Assembly: GCF_018785315.1 (NCBI RefSeq)
Contig: NZ_WQPN01000098.1
Location: 777-37,450, forward strand
Direction of reading: 5' to 3'
Origin: Clostridium sp. MCC353
GTDB taxonomy: Bacteria > Bacillota > Clostridia > Lachnospirales > Lachnospiraceae
DNA length: 36,674 nt
Within the stretch, counting starts at the first letter, position 1. Every line of letters starts with the position of its first letter. The notes under the pieces were generated by a model. That model was not told where the DNA came from, searched no databases, and worked only from the letters and a program-made list of their open reading frames with translations. This document shows positions 16,274 to 25,132 of the stretch, piece after piece. The translations under genes and the position numbers were made by a program.

Positions 16274-17851
16274 CTATTTTTCTATGTATTCAAAATACTC
16301 AAAATCCGCATACTTTGAAAATCCCGACATATCCTGGGCACACATACCGATAAATGCCCCTGTAAACGCGGATGTGTCGATATGTTCATCTGAAATTCTG
16401 AGCGCATCGCAGTCTTTTCCATATTGTGTGTAGTTCATTCCGTCCAGGGAATAATAAAACTTAACAACCGCATAATCACATGCCGCTTTCAGCCACACTT
16501 TTCCCGTATCCGGCAGTTTTACATATTCAAACGGCTCCAAATATTCCCCGTTGTCACAGCTTAAAATCGCCAGCATCCGGCCTCCCATCACCTCATCATA
16601 GCTGACTCTCAGATAATAGTACTGGGTGGTATTATAGTAATAAACAAGTCCGGCCATCTGTTTGAAATAATCCGGTTCAAACTCAAGGGCCGTAACCGCT
16701 TCAAATTCAAAGGACTGCTGCCGTCTGGCCACCAGCGCCTGTTTGAACTTGGAAAGCAGGCTTTCCTTCCCATACAGTCTCATATAGCCGGGACGCGCTG
16801 TCAAAGACATGGTGTCCTCTTCCATGGGCCTTCTTAAAAACTGTAAATCCATATCCCATGGAGCGTCCGGTGAAAATGTGTATTTCTTATGTATAGGTTT
16901 CGGCATCTGCCCATTATAAGGAACAGTGACCGATTCAAACGGCTCATTGCCGCCTCCCGTAAGCCGGATCCAGCCGTCTTCATTAAAATAAATGCTCTGA
17001 ATGGCAGTTTCACGGCCCAGCACGCAGTACCCCTCATCCGGTCCGATGGGACGTCCGCACAGATGCACCATAAACCATTGGCCGCCGGGAGCCTGCACGA
17101 TGCTGGCGTGTCCGGCCCTCTGCAGCATGGCCCATGGTTTATCCCTGGAAGTCAGCATCGGATTCTCAGGATCGATCTCATAAGGCCCGTCAATCTGTTT
17201 TGACCGGGCCACAGTTACCGCATGTCCCTTTTCCGTTCCGCCCTCTGCCACAATCAGATAATAATATTCTCCCAAATGATAGAGATGCGGCCCTTCCGTC
17301 ACTCCAATGTCCGATCCTAAGAAGATCTTCTTCACTGGCCCAACGCATTTCTGCTGTTTTTCATCATATTCCTCCAGAAGAATACCGGAAAAACGGTTCC
17401 GGCCTTCCCTGAAGTCTGTTTCCATGGTCACAAACCATTTTCTTCCGTCCGTATCGTGGAACAGGGACGGATCAAATCCATAACTGTTGATATAAACAGG
17501 GTCCGACCATTGGCCGTCGATTCTGTCGCAGGTAACAAGGTAATTATGGGTATCCTTTAACCGGTCCTTGGTATGGGAATTGGTGTACACCAGATAAAAA
17601 GTTCCGTCGCAATAGGATAAGCATGGCGCCCACACACCGCCGGAATCAGGCACTCCAACCATGTCAAGCTGGCTTCTCCTGTTTAAAGGCTGGGCAACTA
17701 CTTTCCAGTTAATCAGATCCCTGGAATGGTGAATCTGTACGCCGGGAAACCACTCAAATGTAGATGTGGCGATATAATAATCGTCTCCAACCCGGATAAT
17801 TGACGGGTCCGGATTGAATCCCTTTAAAATAGGGTTATGAGCAACACCCAT
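16274..17851 (-). CDS. GH43 beta-xylosidase/alpha-L-arabinofuranosidase
   Basis: A 525-residue cytoplasmic enzyme. The five-bladed propeller's catalytic acids are visible: D15 in GFNPDPS (base), D127 in FDPSLF (pKa modulator) and E186 in TEGPHLY (acid). The C-terminal beta-sandwich (about 330-525) is the usual second domain of XynB-like GH43 enzymes and normally closes the active site. It hydrolyses xylobiose-type and arabinosyl linkages in known relatives. AGGAGG precedes the ATG at 17851. It starts 17 nt after the ABC permease gene and precedes the GH3 gene, indicating one transcription unit. Confidence 0.93.
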   Translation of the reverse strand: MGVAHNPILKGFNPDPSIIRVGDDYYIATSTFEWFPGVQIHHSRDLINWKVVAQPLNRRSQLDMVGVPDSGGVWAPCLSYCDGTFYLVYTNSHTKDRLKDTHNYLVTCDRIDGQWSDPVYINSYGFDPSLFHDTDGRKWFVTMETDFREGRNRFSGILLEEYDEKQQKCVGPVKKIFLGSDIGVTEGPHLYHLGEYYYLIVAEGGTEKGHAVTVARSKQIDGPYEIDPENPMLTSRDKPWAMLQRAGHASIVQAPGGQWFMVHLCGRPIGPDEGYCVLGRETAIQSIYFNEDGWIRLTGGGNEPFESVTVPYNGQMPKPIHKKYTFSPDAPWDMDLQFLRRPMEEDTMSLTARPGYMRLYGKESLLSKFKQALVARRQQSFEFEAVTALEFEPDYFKQMAGLVYYYNTTQYYYLRVSYDEVMGGRMLAILSCDNGEYLEPFEYVKLPDTGKVWLKAACDYAVVKFYYSLDGMNYTQYGKDCDALRISDEHIDTSAFTGAFIGMCAQDMSGFSKYADFEYFEYIEK

Positions 17852-17868
17852 AATCTTCCTCCTTTTCT

Positions 17869-18702
17869 TTAACCTTTAACAGCACCCTGTGTCAAACCGT
17901 TAACAACCTTTTCCTGTGCAAAGAAATATAAAAGGATAACCGGCAGAGAACCAACTAAAATTGCAGTAAGAATTGCCGGGATATTAACCGACTGGAAACC
18001 GTAGAACTCACGGATACCTAACGGAAGCGTTTTCTTCGCTGTTGTGTTAATCAAAACATTGGCATTAATAAATTCATTCCAGATATTTAAGAATGTATAA
18101 ACAGTTACCGTTGAAAGACCTGCTCCTGACAGAGGAATCATGATCTTTCTGAAAATACCGACGGTATCGCATCCGTCAATGATGGCCGCTTCTTCGATCT
18201 CTTTTGGTATTTCCTTAAAGAACTGGGTCAAAATGAATACGGAAATCGGAATATTATAGCTGATATACGGTCCGCAAAGTCCGATAAGCGAGTCATTCAA
18301 ATGCATAGAACTCAATAACGTAAATGTAGGAATCAACGTTGTATGTACCGGAATCATCATACCTGCGATAATTAAAAAGTAAAGCGCGTTGGAGCCTCTG
18401 AATTTCATCTTTGCAAACGCAAAAGAAATCATGGAGGAAACCAAAACAATCAAGGATACGCTGACAGCCGAAACAAATGCACTGTTGAGAAAATAACGCA
18501 GGAAATCCGGCTTGAATACAGCTTTGTAGTTTCCAAAGAACGCTTTACTTGGAAGAGCCCAGATGTTTTTCAGATACTCAGCCATATCCTTAAAGCTGTT
18601 TACCAACAGGAAAATAAACGGAAATCCCGTTATGATCAGGATAAGTATGCAGGCCGCATATAATAAGGCTTTTACTAAATTTCTCTTTACCTTTGGATTC
18701 AT
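17869..18702 (-). CDS. Carbohydrate ABC transporter permease (MalG/CUT1 type)
   Basis: A 277-residue inner-membrane protein with about six transmembrane segments. The ATPase-contacting EAA loop EEAAIIDGCDTVGIFRKIMIPL is characteristic of CUT1 permeases. Its ATG overlaps the TGA of the partner permease (ATGA at 18699-18702), with GGGGGAT upstream, so the two are translationally coupled. No ATPase gene is present here; CUT1 systems of Firmicutes commonly share a MsmX-like ATPase encoded elsewhere. The likely cargo is a xylo- or arabino-oligosaccharide, judged from the neighbours. Confidence 0.93.
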   Translation of the reverse strand: MNPKVKRNLVKALLYAACILILIITGFPFIFLLVNSFKDMAEYLKNIWALPSKAFFGNYKAVFKPDFLRYFLNSAFVSAVSVSLIVLVSSMISFAFAKMKFRGSNALYFLIIAGMMIPVHTTLIPTFTLLSSMHLNDSLIGLCGPYISYNIPISVFILTQFFKEIPKEIEEAAIIDGCDTVGIFRKIMIPLSGAGLSTVTVYTFLNIWNEFINANVLINTTAKKTLPLGIREFYGFQSVNIPAILTAILVGSLPVILLYFFAQEKVVNGLTQGAVKG

Positions 18703-19595
18703 GCTTTATCCCCCTTCCTGGAAGTCATATATAAGAAGACGCAGGCGAATATGAAACAGATCAGGAACATATAGGCCGCTATGGTACTGGCATATCCCAT
18801 CTGGAACTCCGTAAAGCCTTTCTTATACATGTAGGTTGCCATAAGTTCTGTACTTGCGTTAGGCGCACCGCCCATCATAACGTAGAATAAGTCGAAATAT
18901 TTTAAGGATCCAACCAGCTGCAGGACCGCAGATGTTCTCATAGTCGGTACAATCAAAGGCAGGGTGATGTTAGTAAAGCACTGCCATGAATTAGCTCCGT
19001 CGATTCTGGCCGCTTCATACAGTTCTTCTGGAACGTTCGTCAAACCTGCTTTAAAGATGATCATGTAATACGGAATAAACTGCCAGCAGATAACCAACAG
19101 GATGGACGGCAGAGCCGAACCTCCCTGGAGGAACGCGGTAGACATCGGAATGTGAAGCGCCTTAATAAGCTTAGCAAGTAAACCGAAGTTAGGATCGTAA
19201 AACAAAATCCACATGATACCGGTTGCTACCGTTGAAAGCAGCATAGGCATAAAAAATACGGTACGGAAGAATTTTGTAAAACGGATTTTACTATTGATTA
19301 AGAGTGCCAGAAGCAAAGCGCCCGGCATCTGAATAAACATTGAAACAACTACCAATATTAAATTGTTTTTCAGGGAATTCCAAAAACTCATGTCCTTGGC
19401 AACCGCGATATAATTAGATAATCCTATAAATGTTTTGTTGGCGCTGATGCCTTTCCAATCCATGGTACTGTAATAGAATGTCCTGGCGATACCAAGAAGA
19501 TTGAAAGTCCCGTAAAAGAATAACGCTGGAAGGACAAACAGTAAAACTAATCCGGTTTTTTTCCAACGTTTTGATGCTGCTGTTGTCTTATCCAT
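18699..19595 (-). CDS. Carbohydrate ABC transporter permease (MalF/UgpA-like, CUT1 type)
   Basis: A 298-residue inner-membrane protein with six predicted membrane segments. Its EAA motif (EELYEAARIDGANSWQCFTNITLPL) marks it as the MalF-type partner. AGAGGGGG precedes the ATG at 19595. It lies downstream of the solute-binding lipoprotein gene, with a terminator in the 89-nt gap that should lower permease output relative to the binding protein. Confidence 0.93.
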   Translation of the reverse strand: MDKTTAASKRWKKTGLVLLFVLPALFFYGTFNLLGIARTFYYSTMDWKGISANKTFIGLSNYIAVAKDMSFWNSLKNNLILVVVSMFIQMPGALLLALLINSKIRFTKFFRTVFFMPMLLSTVATGIMWILFYDPNFGLLAKLIKALHIPMSTAFLQGGSALPSILLVICWQFIPYYMIIFKAGLTNVPEELYEAARIDGANSWQCFTNITLPLIVPTMRTSAVLQLVGSLKYFDLFYVMMGGAPNASTELMATYMYKKGFTEFQMGYASTIAAYMFLICFIFACVFLYMTSRKGDKA

Positions 19596-19617
19596 TCAAA
19601 AACCCCCTCTAAAAAGA

Positions 19618-19663
19618 GTTAAAAAATGCACAGGCAGACCGTCTGCCGAACACTGCCTGTGCA
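19618..19663 (-). terminator. Intrinsic terminator between binding protein and permeases
   Basis: On the minus strand TGCACAGGCAG pairs with CTGCCTGTGCA and is followed by a run of six T. It should be partly read through to express the permeases. Confidence 0.75.
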
Positions 19664-19684
19664 AATTCCCCTAAAACTTAGTTA

Positions 19685-21100
19685 TTATTTGTCCAATACT
19701 TCTTTCGCTTTTGCCTCCATATCAGCAGCAGCCTTTTCTGGAGTTGTGGTTAAACCGAACAGATCATATGTAGTCTGTTTGTGCAGCGCACCCATATCTG
19801 TAGGAAGGAACTGATCATAGAAGTTCTGAATATAATCTGCGTTCTGAATGAAGTCATCAGCAGCCTGTGTTAATTCATTAGGCATAGTAACGCCTACGGC
19901 ACCTGTGATAACGCCTGCGTTGTCAACACTGTCCTGGCTGAATTCTTTGTCTGTCAGCATGTGGATTAATTCAAATGCTTCTCTCGGATACTTACAGGAT
20001 GCGGAGATAGAATAAGCATTTCCGCCGCCTACGATTTCTTTATCAGTACCTTTTCCGCCCTCGATAACCGGGAAGTTGAAGATTCCTAAGTTGTTCTCAT
20101 AGAACTCAGGAGCTTCTGACATACAGTTGGAGAACATACCATTGGTCTGAACGATGTGAGCAGCCTGTCCGCTGTAGAATAACATACGGGAACCGCCTGT
20201 ATCGTAGTTGATACCATTACATCCATCCGGATAGTAACCTTTGTTAATCCATTCCTGGATCTTCTGGCCTGCTTTGATAAAGCTCTCGTCTTCAAATGTT
20301 CCGCCGTTTTCACGGTTGTAAGCGTTCAGGAACGCATCTTTGCCGCCTTCACGAAGTGATAAGTAGATGAAGGTCAGAGCGCCCGGCCACTGGCTTGCGT
20401 TGCCAAGTGCCAATGGTGTGATTCCCGCTTCTTTGATCTTATCGCAGTTAGCTTCAAACTCAGCCAGTGTTTTAGGAACTTCCAGTCCTAAATCAGCATA
20501 GATCTGTCTGTTGTAATAAACCGGTGTAGGTCCGCAGGAGTATGGAAGAGCATAATTTTTGCCCTTAATCTGGAACAAGCTCAATGCTGAAGGATAATAT
20601 TCATCAGCAACTTCCTTTACCCAATCATCGATATCCAGAACTTTTCCTTCATCGATAAAGGATTCCAGCCAGCCGCCGCCCCAGGATACGAAGATATCAG
20701 GTTCCTGGCCTGCTGCCATAGCGGTTGCAAGTTTTGTCTTATAAGGGTCGTTTTCATTAACAACATCCACAACCTTAATGTTCGGATATTTCTCCATGAA
20801 TCTGTTCATAGCATTGGTTACTGTAGAATGACGTTTTTCATCAATAGCGATATGCCATACGGTCAATTCAATATTATCTTTGGTGAGTTCAACTCCGCTG
20901 CCCCCTGCTGCTTCTGTTGCCGCCTCACCAGCTGCCGTCGTAGCGTCTGCTGCCGGAGCTGCTGTTGTTTCCGCAGGAGCTGCCGTCGTTGCCGCTGTTG
21001 TTGCTGCTGTTGTAGGAGTGCTGCCGCCGCCTGAACATCCTGCCAGGTTACCGGCTACCATTACTGCTGCCATCAATAGTGCCAAGCTTCTTTTTTTCAT
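19685..21100 (-). CDS. Sugar ABC transporter substrate-binding lipoprotein (CUT1)
   Basis: A 471-residue lipoprotein. The signal peptide ends in the lipobox LAGC with the acylated Cys at residue 22. A low-complexity Ala/Thr/Pro linker (about 27-70) tethers the solute-binding domain to the membrane surface. The remaining 400 residues have the extracellular solute-binding family 1 pattern (DIFVSWGGGWLESFIDEG, ALPYSCGPTPVYYN). AAGGAGA precedes the ATG. It sits 119 nt downstream of the isomerase gene. The locus suggests xylo- or arabino-oligosaccharide binding; the ligand cannot be read from sequence. Confidence 0.94.
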   Translation of the reverse strand: MKKRSLALLMAAVMVAGNLAGCSGGGSTPTTAATTAATTAAPAETTAAPAADATTAAGEAATEAAGGSGVELTKDNIELTVWHIAIDEKRHSTVTNAMNRFMEKYPNIKVVDVVNENDPYKTKLATAMAAGQEPDIFVSWGGGWLESFIDEGKVLDIDDWVKEVADEYYPSALSLFQIKGKNYALPYSCGPTPVYYNRQIYADLGLEVPKTLAEFEANCDKIKEAGITPLALGNASQWPGALTFIYLSLREGGKDAFLNAYNRENGGTFEDESFIKAGQKIQEWINKGYYPDGCNGINYDTGGSRMLFYSGQAAHIVQTNGMFSNCMSEAPEFYENNLGIFNFPVIEGGKGTDKEIVGGGNAYSISASCKYPREAFELIHMLTDKEFSQDSVDNAGVITGAVGVTMPNELTQAADDFIQNADYIQNFYDQFLPTDMGALHKQTTYDLFGLTTTPEKAAADMEAKAKEVLDK

Positions 21101-21219
21101 AAATTTACTTCTCCTTTTTCTTTATTCACAAGAGCTTTCACCCTTTATGTGCTGAATAATACGGCCCTGTCAAAGCATAAACCCATATAAAATGTACCCT
21201 TTAAGATACATACCCCCAA

Positions 21220-22704
21220 TTATGCATATGGATTCTCTGTTTTATATCTCATACCCTTTGGCTGGTTAAATCCGATTTCTTCCGTGTCAACCCCGATGTA
21301 CTTAAATACTTCATACATTGCCTTACCGAAATGTCCGAATGCAACTGCGCCGTGATGCGGATAATTGCCTTCAATCAATACATGGCGGTAGAATCTTCCC
21401 ATCTCAGGAATTGCGAATACGCCGATGGCTCCAAAGGAGCGGGTGGCTACCGGAAGAACTTCTCCCTCTGCAACATAAGCTCTTAACTTGTTATCCGCTG
21501 TGCTCTGCAGACGGTAGAATGTGATGTCTCCAGGTGTGATATCGCCTTCCAGCGTTCCCTGTGTCACTTCCTCAGGAAGGCTTCTGGCCATAATGAGCTG
21601 ATATTTCATAGCGCAGAAGGACAATTTCTTGGAAGTTGTATTGCCGCAGTGGAATCCCATGAAGGTATCCTTATGGGTGTAGTCATATTTGCCCTTAATG
21701 TCTTCTTCATAGATATCATCCGGAACCGTATTGTTAATATCCAGAAGGGTAACCGCGTCTTCGCTGACACAGGTTCCGATAAACTCGCTGAGAGCTCCAT
21801 AGATATCAACTTCACAGGAAACAGGAATTCCTCTTCCCGTCAGACGGCTGTTAACGTAACATGGAACGAATCCAAACTGTGTCTGGAATGCAGGCCAGCA
21901 TTTACCGGCGATTGCCACATACTTTCTATAACCTCTGTGAGCTTCCACCCAGTCTAAAAGCGTCAGTTCATACTGAGCCAGTTTAGGCAGTATCTCAGGT
22001 TTCATATTGCCTTCGCCCAGCTCTGCTTCCATATCTTTCACCACATCCGGGATTCTGGGATCATTGTCATGTTTATGATAAGCTTCGAATAAATCCAGCT
22101 CTGAGTTCTCTTCGATCTCAACGCCTAAGTTATAAAGCTGTTTGATCGGCGCGTTGCATGCCATAAAGTTCATAGGACGAGGGCCAAAGCTGATGATCTT
22201 CAACTGGGAAATACCCACTACAGCTCTTGCGATCGGAACAAACTCATGGATCATATCGGCACATTCTTTTGCCGTACCTACCGGATATTCCGGAATATAA
22301 GCTTTTACATTGCGCAGTTTTAAGTTGTAGCTGGCGTTCAGCATACCGCAGTACGCATCCCCGCGTCCCTGAATCAAGCTGTTTCCTGATTCCTCAGCGG
22401 CGGCCACAAACATAACAGGTCCGTCAAAATGTTTTGCAAGCAGTGTTTCGGAAATCTCAGGTCCGAAATTGCCAAGGTAAACCACAAGGGCATTGCAGCC
22501 GGCATTCTTAACATCCTCTAATGCCTGAACCATATGGATCTCACTCTCTACGATGCAGATTGGACATTCATAAATATCCTCTTTTCCGTATGCCGCTTCA
22601 TACGCCTCCACCAAAGCCTTTCTCCTGTTTACAGATAAAGATTCCGGGAAACAATCACGGCTGACAGCCACAATACCAATTTTTACTACTGGAATATTTT
22701 CCAT
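21220..22704 (-). CDS. L-fucose/L-arabinose isomerase-fold sugar isomerase (candidate pentose isomerase)
   Basis: A 494-residue cytoplasmic isomerase. Mn-binding residues of the fucose isomerase fold are conserved: E298 in SCEVDIYGAL, D322 in LLDINNT, and His in YPHHGA (450/451). The start at 22704 has TGGAGGAG upstream; the in-frame ATG at 22740 does not. No XylA-type xylose isomerase is in the window, yet the gene is followed backwards by xylulokinase, so it may make D-xylulose or another ketopentose for that kinase. Known relatives act on L-fucose/D-arabinose or L-arabinose. The specificity is therefore an open question. Confidence 0.88.
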   Translation of the reverse strand: MENIPVVKIGIVAVSRDCFPESLSVNRRKALVEAYEAAYGKEDIYECPICIVESEIHMVQALEDVKNAGCNALVVYLGNFGPEISETLLAKHFDGPVMFVAAAEESGNSLIQGRGDAYCGMLNASYNLKLRNVKAYIPEYPVGTAKECADMIHEFVPIARAVVGISQLKIISFGPRPMNFMACNAPIKQLYNLGVEIEENSELDLFEAYHKHDNDPRIPDVVKDMEAELGEGNMKPEILPKLAQYELTLLDWVEAHRGYRKYVAIAGKCWPAFQTQFGFVPCYVNSRLTGRGIPVSCEVDIYGALSEFIGTCVSEDAVTLLDINNTVPDDIYEEDIKGKYDYTHKDTFMGFHCGNTTSKKLSFCAMKYQLIMARSLPEEVTQGTLEGDITPGDITFYRLQSTADNKLRAYVAEGEVLPVATRSFGAIGVFAIPEMGRFYRHVLIEGNYPHHGAVAFGHFGKAMYEVFKYIGVDTEEIGFNQPKGMRYKTENPYA

Positions 22705-22746
22705 CTTCTCTCCTCCATTCTGCTGTCTTCGACAGCTCACATTTTT

Positions 22747-23367
22747 CTATTCCTTAACAGAAACATTATTACCGATTAATCCAAGGCAGGTTCCCTCAGG
22801 AAGCCCTGCTTCCTTATGGCCGATCAGCCACTTGTTTTTGGCTGTCAAAAGCCCGTCCTCTCCGCCCTTATGTTCTTTATCAAGGGGCAGATTGGTGTCC
22901 TTAGGAAGTACAATTACATCTTTAAATCCGTTCTCATCCGCATTGCACGGCGCATAGTGGAGGGTGTCCGCATACAGCTCCACCGCCGTTCCTGCCGGTA
23001 CGAAAAATGCCTCGATGAGCGAGGTATCATATGTAAAATCATCTGTGATATCCTGCTGTCTGCCCAACAGAAGAATCAAATCCGTGGCCGCCACATTGAT
23101 CTCTGAACTGCGGTGGTATTCCACAGCGTTCAGCAGATAATTGTGTCCATTGCAGTATCCGATCTGAATCGGCAGTTCCCCGTAAATCCTGTCCCGAAGC
23201 ACTTCATAAACCGGAACCGCTTCCAATTCCGGTACGGACGGTTCATAGACAACCTCCTGTTTTACCGGTATGGCTTCCATGGCCTTTAATAAGGGCTCCC
23301 AGTCAACTCCTGTCACTTTTCTTCCATATTTTCTGAACTCAGCATCTGTTATCTGATATATCTTCAT
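22747..23367 (-). CDS. DUF4867 family protein in sugar-use operon
   Basis: A 206-residue cytoplasmic protein with no signal or membrane segment. I recognise it as DUF4867-like, a cupin-like family found beside sugar isomerases and xylulokinases; the biochemical role is not established. Visible features are several His/Glu/Asp in beta-rich stretches (HNYLLNAVEYHRSSEI, FFVPAGTAVELYADTLHYAP) that could bind metal or sugar, as in a mutarotase, lyxose-isomerase-like enzyme or sugar sensor. The start at 23367 is used because AAAGGAA is correctly spaced there and too close to the ATG at 23373. It lies between xylulokinase (21 nt upstream) and the isomerase (42 nt downstream). Confidence 0.75.
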   Translation of the reverse strand: MKIYQITDAEFRKYGRKVTGVDWEPLLKAMEAIPVKQEVVYEPSVPELEAVPVYEVLRDRIYGELPIQIGYCNGHNYLLNAVEYHRSSEINVAATDLILLLGRQQDITDDFTYDTSLIEAFFVPAGTAVELYADTLHYAPCNADENGFKDVIVLPKDTNLPLDKEHKGGEDGLLTAKNKWLIGHKEAGLPEGTCLGLIGNNVSVKE

Positions 23368-23388
23368 AGACATTTCCTTTCCCGATGT

Positions 23389-24858
23389 TTACACAATCTT
23401 TTTATACAACTCCTTACATGCAGGATAGATCTCTTTAAACTGCTGATACCGCTCCTCATACTTCTCAACCAGTTCCGGCTCCGGTTCCACGGTGGAAACC
23501 ACCTTAACCAGCTTATCCGCGATATCAACCACGCTGTCATACGCTCCGCATGCCACGGCCGCCAGCATCGCGCCTCCCAAAGACGGACCCTCTTCGCTCT
23601 CCAAAAGGTCTACCTTCAGGTTTAATACATTGGCAATCATCTTCACCCACAGAGGGCTCTTGGCGCCGCCGCCGCATATCTTCGTTCTCTTAATCTGGAT
23701 TCCCAGGCTCTTGGCAACTTCCAGGCAGTCCCTGAATGCAAATGCCACGCCTTCCAGCACAGCCTGCGTCATATCTTCCCTTGTGGTATCCATGGTCATC
23801 CCGATAAATGTTCCTCTTGCAAACGGATCATTGTGCGGGGAACGCTCTCCCATCAAATAAGGAAGGAAATATACATGGTTTTCACCCAGCTTTTGAATCT
23901 GCGCCTGCTCTTTCGCATACTCGTCGGTTTTTAAAATCTCATCCATCCACCACTTGTTGCAGGACGCCGCGCTGAGCATACATCCCATCAGATGGTAATG
24001 CCCGTCCGCATGTGCAAATGCATGAAGGGCGTTATGGGGATCCACCCCAAATTTATCAGAAGAGATGAAAATGGTTCCGCTGGTTCCGATGGAAACATTG
24101 CACATTCCATCTCCTACGGTTCCGGTTCCTACGGCCGCCGCCGCATTATCTCCCGCTCCTGCGGCTATCACCACTTGACCGGAAAGTCCTAATTCCTCCG
24201 CGATCTCAGGTTTTAAGGTTCCCACCGCTTCGTAGCTCTCATAAATCTTCGCAAGCTGTTCTTTCCTGATTCCGCAAATCTCTATCATCTCATCAGACCA
24301 GCAGCGGTTCTTAACATCAAACAGCAGCATTCCCGAAGCATCCGACACATCGGTACAATGAACCCCGCTCAATTTATATGCCAGATAGTCTTTTGGAAGC
24401 ATGATCTTCTTAATTCTTGCAAAATTCTCCGGTTCCTTATTCTTAACCCATAAAATCTTAGGCGCTGTAAAACCGGTAAATGAAATATTAGCCGTATATT
24501 CGGAAAGCTTATCCATGCCGATCACCTGATTGAGGTAATCGCACTCCTCAACGGTCCTTCCGTCATTCCAGAGAATAGCCGGGCGGATCACCTGATCCTC
24601 TTCATCCAGGATAACAAGTCCATGCATCTGGCCGCCGAAGCTGATTCCCGCCACCTGTGACTTATCGCATCCTTCCAAAAGCTCCTTCAATCCCTCGATT
24701 GACTTCTCATACCAATCCTCCGGCCTTTGCTCAGACCAGCCGGGATTAGGGAAATACAGCGGATACTCTTTTGAGACCACCTTTACAATCTTTCCCATAT
24801 CATCCATAAGAAGCAGCTTTACCGAGGAGGTGCCCAAATCAATGCCTGCAAATAACAT
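23389..24858 (-). CDS. xylB: Xylulokinase (FGGY family)
   Basis: A 489-residue kinase, the normal XylB length. It has the N-terminal phosphate loop GIDLGTSSVK (residues 5-14), the xylulokinase-type GGQMHG motif (75-80), and the catalytic Asp D237 in GAGDNAAAAVG. It phosphorylates D-xylulose to xylulose 5-phosphate for the pentose phosphate or phosphoketolase route. The start at 24858 has AGGGGGA upstream. It is the first gene of the minus-strand pentose locus, with a promoter at 24916-24944. A closely related ketose substrate is possible given the unusual isomerase partner. Confidence 0.92.
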   Translation of the reverse strand: MLFAGIDLGTSSVKLLLMDDMGKIVKVVSKEYPLYFPNPGWSEQRPEDWYEKSIEGLKELLEGCDKSQVAGISFGGQMHGLVILDEEDQVIRPAILWNDGRTVEECDYLNQVIGMDKLSEYTANISFTGFTAPKILWVKNKEPENFARIKKIMLPKDYLAYKLSGVHCTDVSDASGMLLFDVKNRCWSDEMIEICGIRKEQLAKIYESYEAVGTLKPEIAEELGLSGQVVIAAGAGDNAAAAVGTGTVGDGMCNVSIGTSGTIFISSDKFGVDPHNALHAFAHADGHYHLMGCMLSAASCNKWWMDEILKTDEYAKEQAQIQKLGENHVYFLPYLMGERSPHNDPFARGTFIGMTMDTTREDMTQAVLEGVAFAFRDCLEVAKSLGIQIKRTKICGGGAKSPLWVKMIANVLNLKVDLLESEEGPSLGGAMLAAVACGAYDSVVDIADKLVKVVSTVEPEPELVEKYEERYQQFKEIYPACKELYKKIV

Positions 24859-24887
24859 ATCTGTCCCCCTTTTATATGTATCCAATT

Positions 24888-24899
24888 GTGCTCGTGCAC
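24888..24899 (-). promoter_or_regulatory. Candidate operator just downstream of the xylB promoter
   Basis: GTGCTCGTGCAC contains GTGC/GCAC inverted ends and lies about 17 nt past the -10, where a bound repressor would block transcription. The half-sites differ from the operator at 25072-25084, so the binding protein is uncertain. Confidence 0.35.
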
Positions 24900-24915
24900 G
24901 TTATCAACTAATCCC

Positions 24916-24944
24916 ACATTAACACATTTGGTAAATTTAGTCAA
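24916..24944 (-). promoter_or_regulatory. Promoter of the pentose locus
   Basis: Minus strand TTGACT (-35, 24939-24944) and TAATGT (-10, 24916-24921) have a 17-nt spacer. The leader is about 50 nt. It is divergent from the LacI-type gene, and the 274-nt gap between the two start codons holds both promoters. Confidence 0.65.
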
Positions 24945-25064
24945 TATATTTTTTGTTTTTAATACTTTATTAAACATTATTACATGATTTTTTTCGTTTT
25001 TTTCTGATATCAACACGTTTTCTCCCTTCTATCGACATATTAATCACGGGCACAAAAAATGGAT

Positions 25065-25093
25065 TTGACACTGTAAACATTACATGCTATTCT
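25065..25093 (+). promoter_or_regulatory. LacI-gene promoter with embedded LacI-type operator
   Basis: TTGACA (25065-25070) and TATTCT (25088-25093) are spaced by 17 nt. Within the spacer lies TGTAAACATTACA (25072-25084), an inverted TGTAA/TTACA site of LacI-family style. This implies autoregulation, with possible control of the divergent xylB promoter. Confidence 0.7.
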
Positions 25094-25132
25094 AATCTTG
25101 TAGGGTTAATTTATCACTTGAAGGGGTAGTTT

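Noticed and set aside
21137-21150. TTCACCCTTTATGT upstream of the binding-protein gene, matching the edge of family 1 repeats
   Set aside because: Only a 14-nt half-match with no opposing arm, so chance or a decayed remnant cannot be told apart.
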